Assembly (NCBI GenBank): GCA_024225895.1
Contig: JAAEMC010000313.1
Coordinates: 1-5,289, forward strand
Direction: 5' to 3'
DNA: 5,289 bases
Origin: Desulfobacteraceae bacterium
Lineage (GTDB): Bacteria > Desulfobacterota > Desulfobacteria > Desulfobacterales > Desulfobacteraceae
Below the pieces are notes generated by a model. It was given only the letters and a program-made list of their open reading frames with translations. It had not been told where the DNA came from and made no database searches. The translations under genes and the position numbers were made by a program. Positions 1 through 5,289 of the stretch are shown piece by piece (within the stretch, counting starts at the first letter, position 1; each line of letters opens with the position of its first letter).

Positions 1-58
1 CTAATATATCAACGAAACTAATAAACTTTTCTTTAAATATCACGGTACTATTACTCAT
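1..58 (-). CDS. 5' end of an unidentified protein, cut by the left edge; start resembles a nucleotidyl cyclase-like domain
   Basis: A minus-strand ATG at 58-56 opens a frame that stays open to the window edge and reads MSNSTVIFKEKFISFVDIL; the next codon starts with G. The start is supported by a strong ribosome binding site: the minus strand reads AGAAGGA, seven bases before the ATG. No other start in this region has one as good. The segment F-I-S-F-V-D-I-L, followed by a codon beginning with G, resembles the N-terminal strand of class III adenylate/guanylate cyclase-like domains, where an F-x-D-I-x-G-F motif carries the first metal-binding aspartate. That is inference from 19 residues. The gene follows the ETF operon in the same orientation but after a gap of nearly 300 bp, so it is probably a separate transcription unit. 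Function cannot be assigned from this fragment. Confidence 0.45.
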   Translation of the reverse strand, partial: MSNSTVIFKEKFISFVDIL

Positions 59-167
59 TTTGCAATCCTTCTATATTAATTAGCTTTTCGATTTTAATCA
101 TGTTTAGTTCCACCATGCTAATAATTGAAACCATATTGATAGCTTCAAATAAAATTTGCCCGGTACA

Positions 168-197
168 ATAATGGCTATATGGATATCGATAAGTCAA
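168..197 (-). promoter_or_regulatory. possible sigma-70 promoter for the left-edge gene
   Basis: On the minus strand, TTGACT (192-197, five of six matches to the -35 consensus) is followed after 18 bases by CATTAT (168-173, four of six matches to the -10 consensus). Transcription would start near 161 and leave a leader of about 100 bases before the ATG at 58. The -35 sequence and its flank (AAGTCAAA on the plus strand) match those of the predicted etfB promoter. The region is AT-rich, so chance matches are expected. Confidence 0.28.
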
Positions 198-219
198 ATC
201 AACAAATATGATATAATAC

Positions 220-234
220 ATAATTTTTAGTTAT
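220..234. promoter_or_regulatory. possible LysR-type box, near copy of the one upstream of etfB
   Basis: ATAAT-N5-GTTAT differs at one arm base from the ATAAC-N5-GTTAT dyad at 4350-4364 and keeps the T-N11-A spacing (T221, A233). The similarity continues outside the dyad (GTTATATT in both). Its centre lies about 66 bp upstream of the predicted start point for the left-edge gene, the usual distance for a LysR recognition site. A degenerate half-site, ATAAG (189-193), lies 31 bp away and overlaps the -35 element. AT-rich surroundings weaken the case. Confidence 0.3.
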
Positions 235-351
235 ATTTTACCAAATCACACTGGTCCTACCTTGAGACCTATTTGATAACAGGTAAAATTCTCTTTTTTG
301 ATATGATTAAAATCAAATGATTTTTCTTTCATGGTTCTTGACTCATACAGT

Positions 352-2346
352 TTACTTGCAGGCATGTGCCAGGATCTGGGAAACATCTTTAACCGGTATA
401 CTGTCATTGTTTTCCGCTATTCCGTCCTTAAGCATAGTAATACAGAACGGGCACCCTGCCGCCACAATATCCGCTTTTGTTGCAAGCACCTGTTTTGCAC
501 GTTCAGAATTGATCCGGCTGCCAATGGTCTCCTCCATGAACATTCTGGCCCCGCCGGCACCGCAGCACATGGCATTATCTTTAATCTCTTTCATTTCAAC
601 CGGTGGCCTGCCCTGATTAATTGCAGTCAAAAGTTTTCTGGGTGTTTCATAAATATGATTCCACCGGCCCAGATAGCACGAGTCATGGAAGGTGATATTC
701 CCAAAGTCTTGAGATTTCAGTTCAAGTTTCCCCTGTTTGATTAACTGATAAAAATAGTTCAAATGATGAACTACATCAAATGTACCACCGAAACCAGGGT
801 ATTCATTTTTCATAATATTGTAGCAATGAGGGCAGCCCGTTAATATCTTTTTCGGCCTGTAGTGACTCAATAAATCAACATTTTCCTGAATCATCATCTG
901 GGCAAGATACTCATTTCCGCTGCGTCTGGCCACATCTCCGTTGCATCGTTCCTCAGGTCCAAGTATGGCAAAATCAATGTCCGCCTTTTTTAGAATAGTT
1001 GCAATGGCTTTGGATATCTTTATACCCTGGTCATCAAATGATCCTGCACACCCGACAAAATACAGGAGATCCGCTTCCGGGTGATCCGTCATCAGCGGTA
1101 TATCCATCCCCTTGCACCAGTCACCCCTTGAATCACTACTGAATCCCCAGGGATTAGACTGATTTTCAAGATTATTAAATGTATCCTGCATTTCGTGCGG
1201 AAATGATGCCTCCATCAAAACCTGGTTTTTTCTCGTTTCAAGGAGTATATCAAGATGCTCGATATTGACAGGGCAGATATCTTCGCATGCCCTGCAGGTT
1301 GTACACGACCAGATGACGTCGGCATTGAAATGTTCATTGTCCGGGCTGACCAGTGGTGGAATAATTTCCACATCCTCTCCGTCAATGATTACATCCCCGT
1401 GATCGATCAATTCATGTTTCAGGTGTGAAATGATTTTTTTGGGCGACAATGGTTTACCTGTCCGGTCAGCAGGACATCTTTCCTGGCATCGGCCACACTC
1501 GGTACATGCATACAGATCAAGTACATTTTTCCAGTGCATTTCACTGACCCGGCCAAGACCGAAGCTCTCCACCTCTTCATCTTCAATATCTGTCTTGACC
1601 ATGGGATTTTCAACTTCAAGGGATTTTAAAAAAACATTGGGAATGGCTGCCAGGAGATGCAAATGCTTTGATCCCGGAATATAGATCAGAAACCCGAGTA
1701 TCGTCAGTAAGTGGACCCAGTAAGAAACTTCTAATCCAAAAATCTGTGCCGATCCCGAAAGGGAAGCCAAGCTCAGCCCTGATGCCAGCGACGCTGAGAT
1801 GGTTAAATTTTGCGATACATCATGACTGTAACCCGGGAGCACAGCATAAAAGCTGTTGTAACTGTAAAACGAGACAATGATAACCGCCGTGAAGAGTATG
1901 ATCAGTTTAGCATCCCGCCCATTTGTCAAATAATCCGGCTTTTTAATCAGTCGTCTGTATAATCCGTATCCAAGCCCTATGAGAACAAAAACAGCAACCG
2001 TGTCGGCGATCTTGAGATATCCACCTAAAGTATTGGCTATGGCAAACTTATGAAATACTCCTTGTATCATCATTTCTATAGAATGCGGTTGAATCGCGAG
2101 AAATCCGAAAAAAATCAACATATGTGCGAAACCCGGAATCGGTTTCCTAAGTACATTGGACTGGCCGATAACATCTGAGAGCAGGACCTTTATCCGTGCC
2201 TGAATACGATCCGGCTTGAACTCTTTTTTCCCTTTGACGGCCAGCATCAGCTGAATCAGTCTTTTCACACGGATAACAAATAATCCAAATCCGATCACGA
2301 GCATTAGTACCATCAAACATGACTTGAAAATGTAATACTTTTCCAT
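352..2346 (-). CDS. membrane-bound heme/Fe-S oxidoreductase, probable ETF:menaquinone oxidoreductase (NarI-like + HdrD-like)
   Basis: This 664-residue protein probably passes electrons from reduced EtfAB to menaquinone at the cytoplasmic membrane. Five likely membrane segments are visible (about 7-30, 73-93, 112-131, 147-168, 208-226), with His75, His88, His212, His228 and His230 as candidate heme b ligands, as in NarI-type subunits. A soluble part follows with two [4Fe-4S] motifs, C281-x2-C284-x2-C287-x3-C291-P and C348-x2-C351-x2-C354-x3-C358-P. Two CCG (heterodisulfide-reductase-like) modules come next. The second is complete: C557-x36-C594-C595-G, then C632-x2-C635. The first (C433, C468, C505, C508) has Asn469 where the second Cys of the CC pair would be. 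The start is supported by GGAGAA seven bases before the ATG. It is the last gene after etfB and etfA, 49 bp beyond etfA, and that context separates it from generic HdrD-like proteins. Lack of an FAD domain rules out the eukaryotic-type ETF-QO. The family call is firm; menaquinone as acceptor is inferred. Confidence 0.9.
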   Translation of the reverse strand: MEKYYIFKSCLMVLMLVIGFGLFVIRVKRLIQLMLAVKGKKEFKPDRIQARIKVLLSDVIGQSNVLRKPIPGFAHMLIFFGFLAIQPHSIEMMIQGVFHKFAIANTLGGYLKIADTVAVFVLIGLGYGLYRRLIKKPDYLTNGRDAKLIILFTAVIIVSFYSYNSFYAVLPGYSHDVSQNLTISASLASGLSLASLSGSAQIFGLEVSYWVHLLTILGFLIYIPGSKHLHLLAAIPNVFLKSLEVENPMVKTDIEDEEVESFGLGRVSEMHWKNVLDLYACTECGRCQERCPADRTGKPLSPKKIISHLKHELIDHGDVIIDGEDVEIIPPLVSPDNEHFNADVIWSCTTCRACEDICPVNIEHLDILLETRKNQVLMEASFPHEMQDTFNNLENQSNPWGFSSDSRGDWCKGMDIPLMTDHPEADLLYFVGCAGSFDDQGIKISKAIATILKKADIDFAILGPEERCNGDVARRSGNEYLAQMMIQENVDLLSHYRPKKILTGCPHCYNIMKNEYPGFGGTFDVVHHLNYFYQLIKQGKLELKSQDFGNITFHDSCYLGRWNHIYETPRKLLTAINQGRPPVEMKEIKDNAMCCGAGGARMFMEETIGSRINSERAKQVLATKADIVAAGCPFCITMLKDGIAENNDSIPVKDVSQILAHACK

Positions 2347-2360
2347 GAGTTAATTCTCCA

Positions 2361-2397
2361 AAGAAAAATAAATTCGGATATAGTATCCGAATTTATT
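2361..2397 (-). terminator. hairpin with T-rich tail between etfA and the oxidoreductase gene (possible attenuator or processing site)
   Basis: Positions 2367-2380 and 2384-2397 form a perfect 14-bp inverted repeat around the 3-base loop TAG. On the transcribed (minus) strand the stem is AATAAATTCGGATA / TATCCGAATTTATT, followed at once by TTTCTT, which gives a T-rich tail of terminator type. The stem overlaps the etfA stop codon, and the tail ends just before the downstream ribosome binding site (GGAGAA, 2354-2359). The stem has a CCG/CGG core but is otherwise A/T, so termination would probably be partial. Alternatives are an mRNA-stabilising 3' structure or an RNase cleavage site that sets the ratio of soluble EtfAB to the membrane enzyme. 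Confidence 0.55.
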
Positions 2398-3340
2398 ACT
2401 TTAATGCCTCGGTTATTGCCGGCACAATCTCGAAAAGATCACCAATAATTCCATAGTCACATTTCCCAAGAATGGGAGCATCTTTATCCGTATTTATGGC
2501 CACAATAATTTTAGATGTTTTCATTCCTGCATAGTGCTGGACCGCCCCTGAAATACCACAGGCAATATATAATTTTGGAGATACGGTCTTACCCGTCTGC
2601 CCCACCTGCATACCGTGGAGGGCAAATCCTGCATCAACCGCAGATCTGGATGCCCCGACAGCTGCCCCGAGTTTTGATGCACATTCATTTAATATAGAGA
2701 AATTTTTCTCAGATCCAACGGGACGTCCTCCGGAGATGATGATATTGGCCTCTGTCAGGTCTAGTCGGTTGGAATCGCTTTGTTTTATTTCTTTAATCCG
2801 TACACCGACAGGGCCGTCAACTAATGCATCAAAGGAAATAATCTCTGCTTTACCGGGACTTTTTGCAGGCTCAATGGCGTTGGGACGGATGCCACTTATA
2901 AAATAGTCACTTTCAATTTTCACTTCTGCTGTGGTTTTTCCGGAAAAATGGGATTTTATGACTGTTTTCTTCGTTAAATCCACACTTATACAGTCCTGAA
3001 TCAAGGGTTTGTTCATCCGGGATGCAATACGGCTTAATAGATCCTTACCAATTGGACTGCTCAAGCCAATCAAAGACATGATGCCGTATTCTTCCATTGT
3101 TTTAATTATTGCCCGAGCTATCAGATCCGGGCTTTTCATCAGGTCAGCTTTTGAAGATGAAATTCTTACTATCCTTGTTGCACCATATTGTTCAAGAGTG
3201 TTAAATCGGCTGTCAGCATCTTCGAATACCAATGCATAAACCTCATTGTTTCCTCTGTCTGATGCTGCAGTCAAGACACCAAGATTACTTTTTTTTATTT
3301 TACCATTTGTAATTTCTATCAAGGCTCCAACAATTGACAT
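2396..3340 (-). CDS. etfA: electron transfer flavoprotein alpha subunit
   Basis: EtfA binds the redox-active FAD of the heterodimer and shuttles electrons from acyl-CoA dehydrogenases to the membrane oxidoreductase encoded next. From the chosen start the product has 314 residues, normal for the family. The N-terminal ETF domain (1 to about 185) begins with the typical GK-x-K(K)-x3-GVLTAA pattern. The C-terminal FAD domain is intact: SGGRPVGS (203-210), GASRSAVDAGF (229-239), QVGQTGKTVSP (245-255), LYIACGISGAVQHYAGM (257-273), AINTDKDAPI (281-290) and a closing GDLFEIVPAIT (300-310). The LYIA...QH...AIN stretch fits the EtfA signature. The ATG at 3340 is preferred because AGGAGGTG, fully complementary to the 16S rRNA tail, lies just upstream. 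A TTG at 3412 in the same frame would add 24 residues with no family resemblance. The etfB gene lies 137 bp upstream, a longer gap than usual for this pair. No key residue appears to be missing. Confidence 0.96.
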   Translation of the reverse strand: MSIVGALIEITNGKIKKSNLGVLTAASDRGNNEVYALVFEDADSRFNTLEQYGATRIVRISSSKADLMKSPDLIARAIIKTMEEYGIMSLIGLSSPIGKDLLSRIASRMNKPLIQDCISVDLTKKTVIKSHFSGKTTAEVKIESDYFISGIRPNAIEPAKSPGKAEIISFDALVDGPVGVRIKEIKQSDSNRLDLTEANIIISGGRPVGSEKNFSILNECASKLGAAVGASRSAVDAGFALHGMQVGQTGKTVSPKLYIACGISGAVQHYAGMKTSKIIVAINTDKDAPILGKCDYGIIGDLFEIVPAITEALK

Positions 3341-3345
3341 ATCCA

Positions 3346-3351
3346 CCTCCT
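3346..3351 (-). promoter_or_regulatory. Shine-Dalgarno site that fixes the etfA start
   Basis: The minus strand reads AGGAGG, extended to AGGAGGTG through 3344, five bases before the ATG at 3340. It is the strongest ribosome binding site in the window. It decides against the upstream TTG at 3412, whose nearest purine-rich stretch (AAGGA) almost touches the start codon. Confidence 0.9.
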
Positions 3352-3477
3352 GATATTGATTGCTAAGGGTCGGCTCAAAAATCAGTTCACATTCTGTTTG
3401 TAAAATGTTCAATCCTTTTGGAACTTTTGCAAATAGATTATGTGAAGTTATTTTTTAACGATCCCTAAATGCTGTTT

Positions 3478-4242
3478 TTAAATCAATGCTTCTTCTTCAA
3501 GCAACTCAACAAATCTACTTGCGGCTTCAACTGGTGTGCCTTCAATAATATTGGCCTGCCCTTTTTCCGGAATCAGCGAGAATGACATAATCACCGTCTT
3601 GTCTACTGGCAACTGAGGTACAAGTTCTGTGAGTGCAATTTCCTTAACAGGTTTTCGCTTAGCTTTAAGAATATCCGGCAATTTGGGATATCGGGGTTCA
3701 TTCAGGCCTTTTGTGGCACCAATAAGACATGGCATATCGAGTTCCATAACTGCAATTTCTCCATTTCCCCGCTCACATTCAACTGTTGCCAGACCATTAT
3801 CCAGCATCATTGACACTGCATCGGTAACTACCGGCATACCCAGTCCTAAGGCAAGGCGATATTGTATCTGCATACCTTCCGTATCTACCGACTGCTTTCC
3901 GGTAATGACCAGATCTGCTCCACCCTCTTTTTGAATAATATTTTTAAGCGCCAGTCCGGTTGTCATTGCATCTGTAATAAGCATATCCGTTTTGATGTGG
4001 ATTCCCCTGTCTGCTCCCATGGCCAGAGCTGAACGGATCGTGGCAAGAGCTTGATCCGTACCAAGAGTCACAATGATAACTTCCACTCCTTTTTCTTTTT
4101 TTATCTGTACTGCCTGTTCAATGGCATACTCATCATAGGGATTCACAACAAACTTAACATTGTCATCAAAATTGCTGCCATCTATAATTTTTATATTGGC
4201 TGCAGTATCAGGAACATGTTTTACGCATACAAAAATTTTCAT
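3478..4242 (-). CDS. etfB: electron transfer flavoprotein beta subunit
   Basis: EtfB is the partner of EtfA. It binds AMP (or a second FAD in bifurcating types) and carries the loop that docks onto acyl-CoA dehydrogenases. The 254-residue product has the family's usual length and layout: MKIFVCVKHVPDT at the N-terminus, the nucleotide-binding NPYDEYAIE (34-42), VTLGTDQALATIRSALAMGADRG (58-80), a GKQSVD element (115-120), and GLNEPRYPKLPDILKAKRKP (179-198). The last stretch corresponds to the recognition loop described for mitochondrial ETF, with Leu188 in the place of the anchoring leucine, so an acyl-CoA dehydrogenase partner is likely. After GKQSVD the sequence reads TEGMQIQYRLA rather than the common GDTxQVxPxLA. 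This is the first gene of the operon. Its ATG follows an AAAGGG ribosome binding site about nine bases away. The membrane oxidoreductase in the operon argues for quinone reduction, but bifurcation or its reverse cannot be excluded from sequence alone. Confidence 0.96.
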   Translation of the reverse strand: MKIFVCVKHVPDTAANIKIIDGSNFDDNVKFVVNPYDEYAIEQAVQIKKEKGVEVIIVTLGTDQALATIRSALAMGADRGIHIKTDMLITDAMTTGLALKNIIQKEGGADLVITGKQSVDTEGMQIQYRLALGLGMPVVTDAVSMMLDNGLATVECERGNGEIAVMELDMPCLIGATKGLNEPRYPKLPDILKAKRKPVKEIALTELVPQLPVDKTVIMSFSLIPEKGQANIIEGTPVEAASRFVELLEEEALI

Positions 4243-4278
4243 TCTTTTTGCCCTTTCTCATTAATAAATATAATCTTT

Positions 4279-4296
4279 TCAGGGATTTATTCCTGA
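4279..4296. repeat. inverted repeat at the predicted etfB transcription start
   Basis: TCAGGGA (4279-4285) and TTCCTGA (4290-4296) form an inverted repeat around TTTA: five perfect outer pairs, one G/T position, then one more pair. It lies just after the predicted -10 element, at or immediately downstream of the expected start point (near 4294). It could be an operator for a repressor or a small 5' hairpin in the etfB leader. On the minus-strand RNA the sixth pair would be an A/C mismatch, so a DNA-binding role is slightly favoured. Confidence 0.4.
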
Positions 4297-4300
4297 GCTT

Positions 4301-4329
4301 TTTATCAATCTTTTTACATAACAAGTCAA
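4301..4329 (-). promoter_or_regulatory. predicted sigma-70 promoter of the etfB-etfA-oxidoreductase operon
   Basis: On the minus strand, TTGACT (4324-4329, five of six consensus matches) is separated by 17 bases from GATAAA (4301-4306, four of six). Transcription would begin near 4294, giving a leader of about 50 bases before the etfB ATG. The -35 region lies beside an ATAAC half-site (4318-4322) that repeats one arm of the upstream dyad. This is the layout expected when a LysR-type activator contacts RNA polymerase. Confidence 0.5.
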
Positions 4330-4348
4330 AATACTAATATTAAATTTT

Positions 4349-4365
4349 TATAACTTATTGTTATA
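4349..4365. promoter_or_regulatory. LysR-type operator dyad in the divergent region
   Basis: TATAACTTATTGTTATA is a perfect 6-bp inverted repeat with a 5-base centre and contains the T-N11-A pattern (T4351, A4363) typical of LysR-family recognition sites. Its centre is about 63 bp upstream of the predicted etfB start point, matching the usual recognition-site position near -65. A further ATAAC copy at 4318-4322, exactly 32 bp (about three helical turns) from the ATAAC arm, is a candidate activation half-site. The dyad also lies upstream of lysR, so one site could serve both activation of etfB and autoregulation. Confidence 0.55.
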
Positions 4366-4374
4366 TTCTTTTGC

Positions 4375-4402
4375 TTGACTAATTATAGATTTACTCTTAA
4401 AT
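4375..4402 (+). promoter_or_regulatory. possible promoter of the lysR-type gene
   Basis: TTGACT (4375-4380) and TTAAAT (4397-4402) with a 16-base spacer form a plausible plus-strand promoter. Transcription would start only a few bases before the ATG at 4411, giving an almost leaderless mRNA, which would fit the poor ribosome binding site. An alternative is TTGTTA (4358-4363) with AATTAT (4381-4386) at 17-base spacing. It overlaps the dyad, would allow direct autorepression and leaves a leader of roughly 18 bases. The sequence does not decide between them. Confidence 0.3.
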
Positions 4403-4410
4403 GAGAACCT

Positions 4411-5289
4411 ATGAATCTCAATCAACTCAAACTTTTCTATCTTGCAATCAAATACAAAAACCTAAGTCATGCCGCCCAGGAATTAAATATTACTCAACCA
4501 GCTGTTACAAAAGGTATTCAAAGGCTTCAGGAGTATTATGAAGTGCCCCTTTTTCATAAGTTAGGAAAAAATATGCGGCTGACTCAAGCTGGGGATGATC
4601 TGTTTAAAATTGCAATAAAGATATTTGAGCTTGAAAAACGTGCTGATGACTGTATGGCTGAATACCAAAAAGAAAACTTAAAGCATCTCAAAATAAGTGC
4701 CTCTGAAAGCATTGGGGCATATTATCTTCCAGAATATATCAACCAGTTTAGCAACAGAGTACCAGGAGCCCAGGTCTCATTAGAAATCATTTCAAATCAA
4801 CAGGTTATTGAGAACACGATCAATCTGAAAAATGATGTTGGTTTTGTTTCATTTCCAGTAAAAAATAAAAAATTAAAAACAATCGAGATCATTAAAGATG
4901 AAATCGTTATCATTTTAAACCCCTCTCACCCTTTAGTAAAAAAGCGCCGGCTAAATGCTTCAGATCTTGAAGGCCATATGATTATTATGCATGAGCAGGG
5001 ATCATATTTTCAAAAAATGATTCAGGATCTATTAGATATGAATAATGTTACAGTAACCATGCCCATTACTTTCTCAAATAATGAAGCCATTAAAAAAGCT
5101 GTGGAAGGGGGAATGGGAATTGCCCCGATTTCAAAAAAAGTAGCAACAAAAGAAATTGAATCAGGAAAGCTGGTTGCGCTTTCATTAACCTCAACACCTC
5201 TATATAGACCATTTTATATGATTCGCCACAAAGAAAGGTTTCTCTCAAGCTTGCTGGGAAAGTTTATCACCATGATCAAGCACAAATAA
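4411..5289 (+). CDS. LysR-type transcriptional regulator, likely regulator of the divergent ETF operon
   Basis: This is a complete 292-residue LysR-family regulator; the TAA stop is the last codon of the window. The N-terminal winged helix-turn-helix covers about 2-62, with the family pattern NLSHAAQELNITQPAVTKG (17-35) followed by RLQEYYEVPLFHK and LTQAGDDL. A linker helix runs to about residue 88. The periplasmic-binding-like effector domain (about 91-290) starts KISASESIGAYYLPEYI and contains VEGGMGIAPISKKV (231-244), a conserved part of the second subdomain. The start at 4411 gives the canonical N-terminus, although only a weak GAG precedes it. The gene is divergent from etfB across 168 bp holding a T-N11-A dyad, so it probably controls that operon and itself. 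The effector is unknown; an acyl-CoA or organic acid from the pathway feeding EtfAB is a guess. It is visibly richer in A/T and lysine codons than the etf genes, which could be style or separate ancestry. Confidence 0.93.
   Translation: MNLNQLKLFYLAIKYKNLSHAAQELNITQPAVTKGIQRLQEYYEVPLFHKLGKNMRLTQAGDDLFKIAIKIFELEKRADDCMAEYQKENLKHLKISASESIGAYYLPEYINQFSNRVPGAQVSLEIISNQQVIENTINLKNDVGFVSFPVKNKKLKTIEIIKDEIVIILNPSHPLVKKRRLNASDLEGHMIIMHEQGSYFQKMIQDLLDMNNVTVTMPITFSNNEAIKKAVEGGMGIAPISKKVATKEIESGKLVALSLTSTPLYRPFYMIRHKERFLSSLLGKFITMIKHK

Larger units (their letters stand above)
59..351. other. AT-rich intergenic region without a convincing gene
   Basis: This 293-bp gap lies between the oxidoreductase stop codon and the left-edge gene. 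It is clearly richer in A and T than the flanking operon. Two small minus-strand ORFs exist (332-246, 28 codons; 221-51, 56 codons), but neither has a ribosome binding site or recognisable sequence. I found no GC-rich hairpin followed by a minus-strand T run, so no intrinsic terminator for the ETF operon can be assigned. The inverted repeats at 297-302/312-317 and 309-315/318-324 are AT-only or nearly so and lack a T tract on the correct side. A possible promoter and LysR-type box are listed separately. Confidence 0.6.

Noticed and set aside
3..89. Plus-strand open frame from the left edge ending in a TAG near 87
   Set aside because: It has no start in the window and overlaps the minus-strand start with the clear ribosome binding site. 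It is probably a shadow frame.
212..217. Perfect TATAAT on the plus strand
   Set aside because: There is no suitable -35 at 16-18 bases upstream and no plus-strand gene downstream. In this AT-rich gap it is expected by chance.
51..221. Minus-strand ORF of 56 codons whose stop overlaps the start of the left-edge gene by eight bases
   Set aside because: The overlap looks like translational coupling, but there is no ribosome binding site before its ATG, the sequence is rich in Tyr, Ile and Met with no recognisable pattern, and it would cover the predicted promoter. It is most likely a chance open frame in AT-rich DNA.
297..324. Overlapping AT-rich inverted repeats (TTTGAT/ATCAAA and AAAATCA/TGATTTT) as an operon terminator
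   Set aside because: The stems have almost no G or C, the loops are two or nine bases, and no T run follows on the minus strand, so they do not make a credible terminator.
246..332. Minus-strand ORF of 28 codons just after the oxidoreductase gene
   Set aside because: It has an ATG and a stop but only a weak purine stretch upstream, and no family resemblance. It is too short to support from sequence alone.
1419..1880. Overlapping ORFs of 66, 84 and 70 codons on both strands inside the oxidoreductase gene
   Set aside because: They lie wholly within a gene with intact cysteine motifs and show no family features. They are shadow frames.
1..5289. CRISPR arrays, tRNA or rRNA genes, insertion sequences, attachment sites, riboswitches
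   Set aside because: I looked for regularly spaced repeats, tRNA-like cloverleaf ends, transposase frames and terminal repeats on both strands and saw none.

Overview
The window holds a complete electron-transfer-flavoprotein (ETF) operon on the minus strand, a complete divergent LysR-type regulator on the plus strand, and what looks like the first 19 codons of another minus-strand gene running off the left edge. The gene set (etfB, etfA, then a membrane heme/Fe-S oxidoreductase of the ETF:menaquinone oxidoreductase type) is typical of anaerobes that oxidise fatty acids or aromatic acids through acyl-CoA intermediates. A sulfate-reducing or syntrophic member of Desulfobacterota fits best. That is inference from gene content and moderate base composition; no 16S rRNA or other marker gene is present.

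Layout, left to right: 1-58, 5' end of a minus-strand gene with a good ribosome binding site. 59-351, an AT-rich gap with no convincing gene, holding a possible promoter and a LysR-like box for the left gene. 352-2346 (-), membrane-bound Fe-S oxidoreductase. 2347-2395, short spacer with a perfect 14-bp hairpin and T-rich tail. 2396-3340 (-), etfA. 3341-3477, 137-bp spacer. 3478-4242 (-), etfB. 4243-4410, divergent regulatory region. 4411-5289 (+), lysR-type regulator, complete, with its stop codon in the last three bases.

How the genes work together (family knowledge plus inference): soluble EtfAB collects electrons from acyl-CoA dehydrogenases. The membrane protein takes them through its cytoplasmic Fe-S and CCG domains to hemes b in its NarI-like membrane part, and on to menaquinone. 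The divergent region carries a perfect dyad with LysR T-N11-A geometry (4349-4365), centred about 63 bp upstream of the predicted etfB start point, plus a half-site 32 bp away at the -35 element. The LysR protein is therefore the probable direct regulator of the operon. A near copy of the same arrangement sits in front of the left-edge gene, hinting at a shared regulon.

The genes belong to known families and I see no evidence of a wholly new system. The parts most worth checking are regulatory: the intra-operon terminator-like hairpin, the two similar LysR-type boxes, and the cyclase-like start of the left-edge gene.
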